Of a stretch of DNA of 64,000 bases, positions 34,129 to 45,384 are shown piece after piece. Source of the DNA: JBFLYO01 sp040756745 (GTDB taxonomy: Bacteria > Bacteroidota > Ignavibacteria > UBA10030 > UBA6906); contig JBFLYO010000006.1 in the NCBI GenBank assembly GCA_040756745.1, positions 65,703-129,702 of the forward strand. The letters are read 5' to 3'. The notes beneath the pieces are model-generated. The model was not told the DNA's origin and did not search any database. It worked only from the letters and a program-made list of their open reading frames with translations. The translations under genes were made by a program, and so were the position numbers. Each line of letters opens with the position of its first letter. The first letter of the stretch is position 1.

Positions 34129-35692
34129 CGACCCATCCACAGGCCGGCCGCGTGTTCGTGTTCGATACGACGCTTCGCGACGGCGAGCAGGCGCCCGGCT
34201 GCAGCATGAACGTCGATGAGAAGGTCAGGATGGCGCTGCAGCTCGAACGTCTCGGCGTGGATGTGATCGAGGCAGGATTCCCCGTCGCTTCTGCCGGCGA
34301 CTTTGAAGGGGTCTGCAGGGTTGCCGAAGCTGTCCAGAAGCCATCTGTGGCTGCCCTCTGCCGGGCGGTCGAAGGGGACATCGCGCGCGGATGGGAGGCG
34401 ATACGGGAAGCCAGACGGCCAAGAATTCACACGTTCATCGCGACATCAGACATCCACCTGTTTCACAAGCTCAATAAAACTCGAGAACAGGTGCTTCAGG
34501 ATACGGCAAAGGCAGTACAATATGCCAAATCGCTCTGTGAAGATGTCGAGTTCTCCTGCGAGGACGCCTCGCGGAGCGATATCGGATATCTCTGTGAAAT
34601 CGTAGCTGCTGCCGTCGAGGAAGGAGCCACCGTGATCAATCTGCCGGACACCGTGGGATATTCGCTTCCCGCCGAATACGGAGCGATGTTTGCCGCCGTG
34701 CGTGCGCGCGTGCCAAACATCGGCCGCGTGGTGCTGAGCGCACATTGCCACAACGACCTCGGGCTTGCGGTTGCGAATTCCCTGTCCGCGATACAGAACG
34801 GCGCGCGGCAGGTGGAGTGCACCATCAACGGCATCGGGGAGCGGGCGGGGAATGCCGCGCTCGAAGAGATCGTCGCCGCGATCAAGACACGACAGGAGAT
34901 GCTCAAGGTCTGGACCGGGGTCACGACCGAAGAGATCTACCGCTCCAGCCGGCTCCTTTCGAGTCTTACCGGCATGATGGTTCAGCGTAATAAGGCTATC
35001 GTCGGCGCTAATGCGTTCGCGCACGAGGCAGGCATCCACCAGGACGGGATGCTAAAGAGCGCCATCACGTATGAAATCATGACCCCTCAATCTATGGGGA
35101 TCAAACACAGCACGCTTGTTCTGGGAAAACATTCCGGACGCCACGGCCTGAAACAGCGGTATGCTGAGCTCGGGTACGATCTTTCCGCCGGGGAGCTGGA
35201 GCGGGCGTACAGGGAATTCTGCGCCCTCGCGGACCAGAAGAAAGAGGTCTTTGATGAGGAACTGATCGCCATCCTGGAGCAGACCCCCGAATCGGGACGT
35301 GACGACTACCGACTTGCCGGACTGCACGTCAGCACCGGCACCGGCGTGAGGCCGACGGCGACGGTGGAGCTGCAGCGCGGGGATGAGTCGTTCGTCGACT
35401 CGGCGACAGGAGACGGGCCCGTGGATGCCGCCTACAAGGCGATCGAGCGGATCACGGGGGAATTGCTGACACTGACGGAGTACACGATCAAATCGGTCAG
35501 TCTCGGTCATGACACAGTAGGTGAGGCATTCGTCCGGGTGGTATGTGACGGCGTCAGTTTCAACGGCCGCGCGGTAAGCACCGATGTTATCACCGGCAGC
35601 GTGAAAGCCTATCTCGAAGCGATGAACCGTGCGTTCGGTGCACGCCGCCGGAAAGGGGGACGGGAATCACTCAGGAAAGCAGCAGCAATCGC

Positions 35693-35696
<4 letters not shown>
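34125..35696 (+). CDS. leuA: 2-isopropylmalate synthase
   Basis: A 523-residue enzyme of the DRE-TIM family joining acetyl-CoA and 2-oxoisovalerate. Motifs are FDTTLRDGEQAPG, the metal-binding HCHNDLGLAVANS and GIGERAGNAALEE. A C-terminal LeuA regulatory domain (about residues 390-505) should give leucine feedback. The ATG at 34125 overlaps the DAHP synthase stop (ATGA) and has GGGAGG 8 bases upstream; the GTG at 34116 is less likely. Confidence 0.95.
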
Positions 35697-37173
<1,477 letters not shown>

Positions 37174-37177
<4 letters not shown>

Positions 37178-37770
37178 TGACACGATTTGGAAAATTCTCG
37201 TCCCGCACGCTCCTGCTGCCCATGAACGACATCGACACGGATCAGATCATCCCGGCGCGATTTCTCAAGGTGACAGATAAATCGGGCCTGGGTGATCATT
37301 TGTTCGCCGACTGGCGGTACGACGCACACGGTTCCCCCCGGCCGGACTTTGTACTCAATGCGCCCGGAGCGCGGGGGGCCGCGATCCTTGTAGCGGGCGA
37401 AAATTTCGGCTGCGGCTCCTCGCGGGAACACGCACCGTGGGCGCTGACCGCTTTCGGTTTCCGCGCGGTGATCAGCACTTCATTCGCAGACATCTTTTCC
37501 GGGAACGCGCTCAAGAACGGGCTTCTTCCCGTTACGCTCAACACCGAAGAGCACAGAGGACTCTCTGAGGCCGTCATCGCAAATCCGGACATGGAGCTCA
37601 CCATCGATCTGGCAGAGCAGAAGGTCTCGCTTCCGTCCGGCCGGTCATATCGGTTTCCTATTGACGGGTTTGCAAAGACCTGTTTGTTAGAAGGGGTTGA
37701 CGAGCTCGGGTATCTTCTCAGGATTGAGGGCCAGATCGCGGCATACGAAGAACATGCGATGAGGAAGTGA
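37174..37770 (+). CDS. leuD: 3-isopropylmalate dehydratase, small subunit
   Basis: A 198-residue swivel-domain partner of LeuC. Motifs are NDIDTDQIIPARFLK and ENFGCGSSREHAPWAL, with the loop that binds substrate. The ATG at 37174 overlaps the leuC stop, with GGGAGGG just upstream. Open frame further upstream (to 36922) runs inside leuC and is not used. Confidence 0.95.
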
Positions 37771-37773
37771 GCC

Positions 37774-39330
37774 GTGGACGTCCAGATCTACGATACCACA
37801 CTGCGTGACGGTACCCAGCGGGAGGGGATATCGCTTTCGTGCGAGGACAAAGTGAAGATCGCACGAGCGCTGGATAGCTTGGGGGTGGCCTTCATCGAAG
37901 GCGGATGGCCGGGGTCCAATCCTAAAGACGCGGAGTTCTTCGAACGGATGCAAGGGGTAACGCTGAAGCATGCGGTGCTCACGGCATTCGGCTCGACCTG
38001 CAGGGTCGGCGCCGCTCCGTCGGACGACCAGAACATCGCGGCGCTCCTTGCGTCGGGGACGCCGGTCGTCACGCTGGTCGGGAAGTCGTCGCTCTTTCAC
38101 GTCCATCAGGTTTTGAGGACAACGCCCGAAGAGAACCTGCGCCTCATCCGGGAGAGCATTGCGTACCTTGGCGCTCAGGGGAAGCGCGTCTTCTATGACG
38201 CCGAGCATTTCTTTGACGGCTACAAGATGGATCACGCCTATGCGCTGCAAGCAGTATCTGCGGCCGGGGATGCCGGCGCGGAAATCGTCATACTGTGCGA
38301 CACCAACGGCGGAACAATGCCCTGGGAGGTTGCGGAGATCGTTCGGGATGTCCGGAGCCGGCTCAGTATTCCTCTCGGCATCCACACGCACAACGATGGC
38401 GAGTGCGGGGTTGCAAACGCTCTCGCCGCCGTGCGTGAGGGTTGTGTCCAGGTCCAGGGGACGATCAACGGCTACGGGGAACGGTGCGGGAACGCAAACC
38501 TCATCGCGGTGATCGGAGATCTCGAACTGAAACTGAACCTCCGCTGTCTGCCGCCAGGGAGCCTTCCGCGCCTGACCGAGATCTCCCACTTTGTTGCGGA
38601 GATCGCGAACCTTTCTCCCGACGCCCACATGGCATATTCGGGGCGGTCGGCGTTTGCGCACAAAGGAGGGATCCACGTCGCGGCGATACGGCGCAGCCCG
38701 GATTCGTATCAGCATGTAGATCCCGCCACAGTCGGGAACGAGCTGCGGGTTGTCGTCTCCGAATTGTCGGGCCGCGGAAATCTTCTCAGCAAATTCGAAG
38801 AACTCGGCCTGCCGGTGAACGATAGCGGGCGGGTTTCGGAAGTCCTCGATCAGATCAAGCTCCTCGAATCGCAGGGGTTTTCATTCGAAGCGGCAGAAGC
38901 ATCGGTGGCGATGATGCTGAAGCGGAGACAGGAGGAGTATGTTCCACCGTTTGAGCTCATCGACCTAACGGTGACTGTGGAGCACAGAGACGGGCGTGGG
39001 ATCTTCGCGGAGGCAACCGTCAAGGTGCGAGTAAACGGGGAAATTATCCACACCGCGGCGGAGGGGAGCGGGCCGGTCAACGCGCTCGACAGCGCCATAC
39101 GCAAGGCCCTGACGCCGGTGTACCCCGCGCTTGCTTCATTCCACCTTGCCGACTACAAGGTGCGTATCCTCGACGGCGATCGCGGGACGGCGGCGACGAC
39201 GCGGGTGCTGATCGAAACCCGGAACGGCACTCGCCGTTGGAGCACCGTCGGCGCCAGTGCCAACATCATCGAGGCGAGCTGGCAGGCGCTTGCCGACAGT
39301 ATTGAATTCGGGCTCACATCAGCGGCGTGA
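37774..39330 (+). CDS. cimA: (R)-citramalate synthase
   Basis: A 518-residue DRE-TIM enzyme making citramalate from pyruvate and acetyl-CoA, giving isoleucine without threonine. Motifs are IYDTTLRDGTQREGI, GIHTHNDGECGVANALAA and NGYGERCGNANL; the C-terminal LeuA-like domain is present. The GTG start at 37774, 3 bases after leuD, is the only start close to the homology. LeuCD and LeuB could carry citramalate on to 2-oxobutyrate. No threonine deaminase lies in the operon, which agrees with this route. Confidence 0.94.
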   Translation: MDVQIYDTTLRDGTQREGISLSCEDKVKIARALDSLGVAFIEGGWPGSNPKDAEFFERMQGVTLKHAVLTAFGSTCRVGAAPSDDQNIAALLASGTPVVTLVGKSSLFHVHQVLRTTPEENLRLIRESIAYLGAQGKRVFYDAEHFFDGYKMDHAYALQAVSAAGDAGAEIVILCDTNGGTMPWEVAEIVRDVRSRLSIPLGIHTHNDGECGVANALAAVREGCVQVQGTINGYGERCGNANLIAVIGDLELKLNLRCLPPGSLPRLTEISHFVAEIANLSPDAHMAYSGRSAFAHKGGIHVAAIRRSPDSYQHVDPATVGNELRVVVSELSGRGNLLSKFEELGLPVNDSGRVSEVLDQIKLLESQGFSFEAAEASVAMMLKRRQEEYVPPFELIDLTVTVEHRDGRGIFAEATVKVRVNGEIIHTAAEGSGPVNALDSAIRKALTPVYPALASFHLADYKVRILDGDRGTAATTRVLIETRNGTRRWSTVGASANIIEASWQALADSIEFGLTSAA

Positions 39331-40403
39331 AAGACTTCATGGGTCGTTCGGCGTCAATAGCAGTGCTTCCGGGAGACGGTGTGGGCGTCGAGGTCACAGG
39401 TGCTGCGGTGCGCGTGCTCAAGCGGGTGGCGGAAATGTCGGGGTTTGAACTCAGGTTCAGCACGCATCTGATCGGAGGATGCTCCATCGACGCACACGGC
39501 ACTGCTTTGACGGCTGAGACGCTGGACGCATGCCGGCGATCGGATGCGGTCCTGCTGGGCGCAGTCGGAGGGCCGAAATGGGATGACCCGTCCGCAGCGG
39601 TGCGGCCAGAGCAGGGACTGCTCGCACTGAGAAAGGAGCTGAAGCTTTACGCAAACCTTCGCCCGGTGAAACCACACCCATCGCTCTTGAAGTGGTCTCC
39701 TGTCCGTGCCGACCTCCTTGCAGGAGTTGATCTCCTTGTCGTGCGCGAGCTGACCGGAGGGGCCTATTTCGGCATGCCGAGAGGTCGGGAGCGTTTGAAT
39801 GGGCATATCCGCGCCGTAGATACGGTCGAGTATCACGACTTCGAGATCGCCCGCGTCGTGGATCTCGCCTGCCGGCTCGCCCGCAGCAGAAAGAAGAAAG
39901 TGACGTCGGTGGATAAGGCCAACGTGCTTGAAACTTCCCGCCTCTGGCGGCAGACCGCGACGACTGTCGCGGCTGGCTACAACGACCTGTCGCTGGAGCA
40001 TATGCTCGTTGATACCGCCTCGATGCGGCTTGTTTCGACCCCGGCGTCGTTTGACGTTGTCGTGACCGAAAACATGTTCGGCGACATCTTGACCGACGAG
40101 GCCTCGGTGCTGGCCGGTTCGATGGGGATGCTGCCGTCCGCCTCGCTCGGCGATTCGGGACCGGGGCTGTACGAACCGATCCACGGCTCTGCGCCCGACA
40201 TCGCGGGGAAAGGTGTCGCGAATCCGGTGGGCGCGATTCTCAGCGCGGCCATGCTTCTGCGCCATTCGTTACACCGGGAGTCGGAGGCCTCTGCGATCGA
40301 ACAGGCGGTCCAAGGTGCGATCGCCGGTGGTGACCGCACGGCAGACATCGGCGGAGCTCTCAGCACTGACGCCATGACTGCTGCGATCATACGCGCGCTG
40401 TAA
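39327..40403 (+). CDS. leuB: 3-isopropylmalate dehydrogenase
   Basis: A 358-residue NAD-dependent beta-decarboxylating dehydrogenase. Motifs are VLPGDGVGVEVT, the substrate segment GAVGGPKWDD and RELTGGAYFG, the metal site FGDILTDEAS and YEPIHGSAPDIAGKG for NAD. The GTG at 39327 overlaps the cimA stop (GTGA); an ATG lies four codons later. It should serve both leucine and, through citramalate, isoleucine synthesis. Confidence 0.95.
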   Translation: MKDFMGRSASIAVLPGDGVGVEVTGAAVRVLKRVAEMSGFELRFSTHLIGGCSIDAHGTALTAETLDACRRSDAVLLGAVGGPKWDDPSAAVRPEQGLLALRKELKLYANLRPVKPHPSLLKWSPVRADLLAGVDLLVVRELTGGAYFGMPRGRERLNGHIRAVDTVEYHDFEIARVVDLACRLARSRKKKVTSVDKANVLETSRLWRQTATTVAAGYNDLSLEHMLVDTASMRLVSTPASFDVVVTENMFGDILTDEASVLAGSMGMLPSASLGDSGPGLYEPIHGSAPDIAGKGVANPVGAILSAAMLLRHSLHRESEASAIEQAVQGAIAGGDRTADIGGALSTDAMTAAIIRAL

Positions 40404-40421
40404 TATTCAAGGAGAAGGACC

Positions 40422-41381
40422 ATGGGGATGGAGTCCCGCGTTGTCTGGATGAACGGTGAACTTGTGGAGTACGAAAAGGCCACCGTGCATTTCATGACTC
40501 CCGCCCTCCATTATGGGATGGGCGTGTTCGAAGGAATCCGGTGTTATGCCACCGAGTCGGGTCCGGCCGTCTTCCGTCTGCGTGACCATGCCTCGCGGCT
40601 GATCCGCTCCGCCCGCATTCTCGGCTTCCGGACGATCCCGTATTCTGCGCCTCAAATCGAGGAGGCGGTGAAGCTCACCGTCGCTGCGAATGGCTTCGAC
40701 GAGTGTTATATCCGTCCTCTCATGTATCTCGCCGGCGGTGGGTGGAACCTGAATGTGGATGGCGGGCGGCTCGACGTCGGCATCTCAGTTTGGCAGTGGA
40801 ACAACTACCTCGGCGAGGAAGCAATCCAGCACGGTGTGCGCGCGAACATCGCATCGTTCACCCGACACCATCCGAACGTGATGATGACCAAGGCCAAGAT
40901 TTCCGGCAACTACGCCAACAGCTTCCTGGCGAAGACAGAATCGGTCCGACTCGGCTTCGATGAGGCGATCCTGCTCGACCCGGAAGGATATGTCGCGGAA
41001 TGCACGGGCGAGAACATCTTCGTTGTCCAGGGGAGAACCATTGTCACCCCGAACCTGGCGCCCGTGCTGGAAGGGATCACGCGCGACTCCATCATAACGC
41101 TGGCGCGTGACCTCGGTTTTGCCATCGTCGAAACCCCGCTTTCCCGCGACCAGCTCTACGGGGCCGACGAAGTGTTTGTCTGCGGGACCGCGTCGGAGTG
41201 CGTCGGGCTTCGTGAAATCGACTTCCGGGTCATCGGAAACGGATCCACAGGGCCGGTCACGCGGGCGCTCCAGGTGGCCTTTAGCGCTGCTGTGCATGGA
41301 AAGCATTACCGATCTGCCGAGTGGCTCTCATACGTGAGGACGCCGGAGACACCGGTCATGCGGAGAACCGGGTCTGACTGA
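40422..41381 (+). CDS. ilvE: Branched-chain amino acid aminotransferase
   Basis: A 319-residue fold-type IV PLP aminotransferase. Motifs are HYGMGVFEGIRCY, the PLP Lys in TKAKISGNYANS, and the loop EAILLDPEGYVAECTGENIF. It makes the last step of valine, leucine and isoleucine synthesis. AAGGAGAAGG precedes the ATG. It lies 18 bases after leuB. Confidence 0.95.
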   Translation: MGMESRVVWMNGELVEYEKATVHFMTPALHYGMGVFEGIRCYATESGPAVFRLRDHASRLIRSARILGFRTIPYSAPQIEEAVKLTVAANGFDECYIRPLMYLAGGGWNLNVDGGRLDVGISVWQWNNYLGEEAIQHGVRANIASFTRHHPNVMMTKAKISGNYANSFLAKTESVRLGFDEAILLDPEGYVAECTGENIFVVQGRTIVTPNLAPVLEGITRDSIITLARDLGFAIVETPLSRDQLYGADEVFVCGTASECVGLREIDFRVIGNGSTGPVTRALQVAFSAAVHGKHYRSAEWLSYVRTPETPVMRRTGSD

Positions 41382-41432
41382 AAGTAGATCGGGAACATCA
41401 TACGAAATTCATTTTACCAGGAGAACCATGTT

Positions 41433-42491
41433 ATGGCGCTCATTGATTTTGGAGGTGTGAAAGAGGAAGTCGTCACGAGGGAGGAAGTTTCTCTCGATGC
41501 GGCCAGGAAAACTCTCGCCGGCGAAACCGTGGCGATTCTCGGCTACGGGCCGCAGGGACAGGGACAGTCGCTTAACCTGCGCGATAACGGTGTCAAGGTG
41601 ATCATCGGTCAGCGCAAAGGAGGGAGCGGCTGGCGCGAAGCGGTGAAGGATGGGTGGGCGGAGGGGAAGACGCTGTTCGATTCATTTGCTGAGGCCGCGA
41701 GGCGCGCAACTATCGTGCAGAATCTGCTGTCGGATGCGGGACAGAAGGAGCAGTGGCCTGTGATCAGACCTGCCCTCCGTAAAGGTCAGGCCCTTTCGTT
41801 CTCGCACGGCTTTTCCGTGGTCTTCAGGGATCAGACGGGAGTCATACCCCCGCCGGATGTCGACGTCTTCCTTGTTGCCCCCAAAGGAGCTGGACGCACG
41901 GTGCGCTCGAACTTCCTCGCGGGGAGCGGCATCAACGCGAGCTACGCGGTCTACCAGGATGCAACCGGACGTGCGCGGGACCGTGTGGTTGCGCTGGGCA
42001 TAGCGATCGGCTCAGGGTACCTCTTTCCCACGACGTTTGAAAAAGAGGTGCACAGCGACCTCACCGGTGAGCGGGGAGCGCTGCTCGGTGCAATCGCCGG
42101 ATTGATGAAGGCCCAGTACGACACGTTGCGGGAGCGTGGTCATTCTCCGAGCGAAGCGTTCAATGAAACCGTGGAGGAGGCGACGCAGAGTCTCTACCCG
42201 CTCATCGGCGCAAAGGGGATGGACTGGATGTTCAGTTCGTGCAGCACAACGGCCCAGCGCGGAGCACTTGACTGGGCCAGGAGATTTGAAGCGGCGGTCA
42301 AACCCCTCTTCGACCTGCTGTATCGCGACGTCCAGGCTGGTGTTGAGACCAAGCGGGTCCTTGAGACTTGCAGCGCACCGGACTACAGGGAACAGCTGGA
42401 AAAGGAGCTGGACGAATGGAGGAACTCCGAGATGTGGAAGGCCGGCGCGGCGGTCAGAGCGTTGCGTCCGGAAAACTGGAAGAGCGATTGA
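41433..42491 (+). CDS. ilvC: Ketol-acid reductoisomerase
   Basis: A 352-residue NADPH-dependent reductoisomerase of the acetolactate route. Motifs are ILGYGPQGQGQSLNLRD, the cofactor loop GQRKGGSGW, FLVAPKGAGRTVRSNF and the metal-binding segment EVHSDLTGERGALLGA. The long GGVKEEVVTREE beginning and overall plan look like Bacteroidetes and fungal enzymes, which supports placing the organism in the FCB branch. AGGAG lies 9 bases before the ATG at 41433; an out-of-frame ATG precedes it at 41428. It is the last gene of the operon. Confidence 0.95.
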   Translation: MALIDFGGVKEEVVTREEVSLDAARKTLAGETVAILGYGPQGQGQSLNLRDNGVKVIIGQRKGGSGWREAVKDGWAEGKTLFDSFAEAARRATIVQNLLSDAGQKEQWPVIRPALRKGQALSFSHGFSVVFRDQTGVIPPPDVDVFLVAPKGAGRTVRSNFLAGSGINASYAVYQDATGRARDRVVALGIAIGSGYLFPTTFEKEVHSDLTGERGALLGAIAGLMKAQYDTLRERGHSPSEAFNETVEEATQSLYPLIGAKGMDWMFSSCSTTAQRGALDWARRFEAAVKPLFDLLYRDVQAGVETKRVLETCSAPDYREQLEKELDEWRNSEMWKAGAAVRALRPENWKSD

Positions 42492-42559
42492 TTCAACACG
42501 AGAACTCGCATAAATTCTCTCATTTCTGAGTACTGACTACTGATTTCCGCTCCTCTCAC

Positions 42560-42588
42560 TTGCTTTCCGAAACCTCCTCTCGTATAAT
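42560..42588 (+). promoter_or_regulatory. Sigma-70 promoter for M16 peptidase genes
   Basis: A perfect TATAAT lies at 42583-42588, with TTGCTT 17 bases upstream at 42560-42565. Transcription would start near 42595, just before a strong hairpin at 42600-42626. Confidence 0.55.
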
Positions 42589-42599
42589 CAGTTAGCCAA

Positions 42600-42626
42600 G
42601 CGACGGCCGGCGTCCCCGGCCGTCGC
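42600..42626 (+). promoter_or_regulatory. Perfect 11-bp hairpin at the 5' end of the M16 transcript
   Basis: GCGACGGCCGG (42600-42610), loop CGTCC and CCGGCCGTCGC (42616-42626) form a perfect stem. No T-tract follows, so a simple terminator is unlikely. It could protect the mRNA 5' end or end the ilv operon in a factor-dependent way. Confidence 0.6.
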
Positions 42627-42683
42627 CATGCCGCACTACCCTCACGCCCATTATTATCCTCATAGAACGAAGGAGGCAGACCT

Positions 42684-44030
42684 ATGACCAGACGAGGTGC
42701 ATTTGCGCTGCGTTTCCTGGTACTCCTCATCCTGCCGCTATCCGCTGTCGGGCAGCAATACAGCATCTACTCCACCAAGCTTGACAACGGGCTGGAAGTC
42801 ATTGCCATCGAAAACCCGATCGTCCCGCTGGTGACCGTTGAACTCGACGTTCGGAACGGCAGCTACACCGAGCCACCCGAATACAACGGCCTGTCGCACC
42901 TCTACGAGCACATGTTCTTCAAAGCGAATGCGTCGATTCCCAATCAGGAGGCGTATCTCGCTCGGGCGCGCGAGCTCGGGATGACCTGGAACGGGACCAC
43001 GAGCGAGGAGCGTGTCAACTATTTCTTCACACTCCCGAAGGATAGTCTCCGCCAGGGATTGGAGTTCATGAAGGCGGCGACACTAACGCCCTTGTTCCTT
43101 CAGGCGGAATTGGAGCGGGAGCGCCCGGTAGTGACGGGAGAGTACGACCGGAATGAGGCCAACCCGTTCTATTACCTCTTCCGCGACGTGAATCAGAAAC
43201 TCTGGTACAAGTACTACAGCAGGAAGAATGTCCTGGGTGAGCGGGAGACGATCCTGACGGCCGATCAGAAGAAGATGCAGACCATCAAGGATCGTTACTA
43301 TATCCCGAACAATTCGGCGCTCCTTGTGGCGGGAGCCGTGCAGCATGAGCAGATATTTGCACTCGCGCGCGAGTACTTCGGCGACTGGAAGAAAGGGGCG
43401 GATCCCTTCACGCTTTATCCCGTTCCAGAACACCCTCCGCTGACCGCTTCGTCCACCGTGGTTGTGGAGAAGCCGGTCAATGCCGTGACCGTCATGATTG
43501 CACTGCACGGCCCTTCCGTGACGAAGGATCCCGGCGCAACGTACGCGGCCGACGTTCTCAGCTATATTCTGCAACAGAAGAATTCCGGCTTCCAGAAGCG
43601 GCTGGTGGAAAGCGGGCTTTGTGCATTTGCGAACTTCCAGTACCAGACTCTGGATCATACCGGACCGATCATCATCATGGCCCAGATGAGTGCGGACAAG
43701 TTTGTGGCTGGGGAAAAACAGCTCCTCGATGAGCTCGCCCACTTGACGGACCCGGCCTATTACACCGACGAACAACTCGTGAATGCCAAAACCGCCCTTG
43801 AGCGGAACGAAATGTTCGGGCAGGAACGTCCCTCCCAGTTCGTGCACACGGTCGGCTACTGGTGGGCGGTGGTTGGGAACCTGGACTACTACCTCCACTA
43901 TGTGGAAAACCTGAGGAAGGTTACGCGAAAGGACATCAACGACTACGTGAAGAAGTATATCCAGTCTGCTCCAAACGTTAAGGGAATCCTGGTCTCACCC
44001 GCAGACCGGCCGAAAATTCTTCCGCAGTGA
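42684..44030 (+). CDS. Secreted M16 zinc peptidase (active subunit)
   Basis: A 448-residue insulinase-family protein with a signal peptide (FLVLLILPLSAVGQ). The inverted zinc motif HLYEH is intact (His72, Glu75, His76), and the C-terminal half has the usual inactive M16 domain. GGAGG precedes the ATG. It is followed after 29 bases by a homologous gene lacking the zinc site, a common arrangement for two-subunit periplasmic M16 proteases. Likely role: degrading small proteins or peptides in the periplasm. Confidence 0.92.
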   Translation: MTRRGAFALRFLVLLILPLSAVGQQYSIYSTKLDNGLEVIAIENPIVPLVTVELDVRNGSYTEPPEYNGLSHLYEHMFFKANASIPNQEAYLARARELGMTWNGTTSEERVNYFFTLPKDSLRQGLEFMKAATLTPLFLQAELERERPVVTGEYDRNEANPFYYLFRDVNQKLWYKYYSRKNVLGERETILTADQKKMQTIKDRYYIPNNSALLVAGAVQHEQIFALAREYFGDWKKGADPFTLYPVPEHPPLTASSTVVVEKPVNAVTVMIALHGPSVTKDPGATYAADVLSYILQQKNSGFQKRLVESGLCAFANFQYQTLDHTGPIIIMAQMSADKFVAGEKQLLDELAHLTDPAYYTDEQLVNAKTALERNEMFGQERPSQFVHTVGYWWAVVGNLDYYLHYVENLRKVTRKDINDYVKKYIQSAPNVKGILVSPADRPKILPQ

Positions 44031-44059
44031 ATGCTTAAGGACTGCAAAAGGAGTGGCAA

Positions 44060-45361
44060 ATGAAAACACCAAGGCTGCGTTTCATTGCAATAGCGTTCGT
44101 GCTTGTCGTGGCGGCACAATGTGGCTTGGCCGGGACGGAGGCATTCACCGTCAATGGTCTGAAAGTGATTGTGAAATCAAATCCCGCGAACGACATCATT
44201 TCTGCCCAACTCTATCTGCGGGGTGGGTCGATCAACCTCAGTGAGGCGACCCAGGGGATAGAGGACTTTGTTTTCAGCGCGGCAGAAAAGGGGAGCAGGA
44301 AATACCCAAAGGAGGCACTCAATGCGATCCTTGACCGGACCGCCGCCTCGATCGGCACCAACGCCACGAGGGACTACACGATGATCGGCCTTCGTTGCCT
44401 CCGGGGTGATTTCAATCAGCTCTGGGAGGTCTTTGCCGATGTCGTCATGCGTCCGACGTTCGTTCCCGCGGATGTGGAAGTGGTGCGTCAGAACCTGCTC
44501 CTTGGCATCAAACAGAGGAAAGACAACCCCGATGCATACCTGAACGACCTTGCTATGGAGTCGTTCTACAAGGGGCATCCGTATCATCTCGAACCTGCTG
44601 GCGTGGAGAGTTCCATTGCCGCCATCACCATCGCACAGATGGAGAGGTATCTGGCAGACAATCTTGTGACGTCGAAGCTGCTCCTCGTGGTGGTCGGCAA
44701 CGTGAGTCGGGATGACGTGCAGAAAAAAGTGGAAGCGACCTTCGGCACGCTCCCGAAGGGGGAATATGTGCCTGTGCTGCCCCCACCCGTCGTGCACGAT
44801 GGGGGAACGGTGCGGGTGGTGGAGCGCGCGATGCCGACGAACTATATCGTCGGACTCTTCAGCGGACCGGCCCCGAGAGATCCCGATTACTACTCGATGA
44901 CGGTAGGGATGAATATCCTGGGTTGGAGGATCTGGGAGGAGGTTCGGACGAAGCGGAATCTCTCGTATGCGCCGCGAGCTGCGTTTTCGAATCAATTCGC
45001 CAACTTTGGACTCCTGTATGTTACAGCCGTTCAACCCGACACGACCGTCAAGGTAATGCTCGCTGAGGCAAAGAAGATCACACAGGAGCCTGTGTCGGCG
45101 AAAGATATGAAGGACCGTGTGACGCTCTTCCTGACCCAGTACTATCTCCGCAACGAAACCAATGCTGCACAGGCACAGTTCCTTGCGTTCAACGAGTTGT
45201 CGGGGCTGGGGTGGGAGGAGGGAGATCGATTTATTGAGAATGTCCGGAAGGTGACGGCCGCCGATGTTCAGCGGGTGGCGGCGAAGTACATCAGGAATAT
45301 CCAGTTCGTCGTGCTGGGGAACCCGAAACTGATCGACGAAAAGGCGTTCGCGGCGAAGTAG
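44060..45361 (+). CDS. Secreted M16-like protein lacking the zinc site (partner subunit)
   Basis: A 433-residue M16-family protein with a signal peptide (FIAIAFVLVVAAQCGLAG). Where active members have HxxEH this one reads GIEDFVFSAAEKG, so it cannot bind zinc there. The second-domain Arg and Tyr pair (VRTKRNLSYAP) used in substrate binding is kept. AAGGAG precedes the ATG. It should form a heterodimer with the active subunit encoded just before. Confidence 0.9.
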   Translation: MKTPRLRFIAIAFVLVVAAQCGLAGTEAFTVNGLKVIVKSNPANDIISAQLYLRGGSINLSEATQGIEDFVFSAAEKGSRKYPKEALNAILDRTAASIGTNATRDYTMIGLRCLRGDFNQLWEVFADVVMRPTFVPADVEVVRQNLLLGIKQRKDNPDAYLNDLAMESFYKGHPYHLEPAGVESSIAAITIAQMERYLADNLVTSKLLLVVVGNVSRDDVQKKVEATFGTLPKGEYVPVLPPPVVHDGGTVRVVERAMPTNYIVGLFSGPAPRDPDYYSMTVGMNILGWRIWEEVRTKRNLSYAPRAAFSNQFANFGLLYVTAVQPDTTVKVMLAEAKKITQEPVSAKDMKDRVTLFLTQYYLRNETNAAQAQFLAFNELSGLGWEEGDRFIENVRKVTAADVQRVAAKYIRNIQFVVLGNPKLIDEKAFAAK

Positions 45362-45384
45362 CCAGGACGCTACGAAGATGCAAG

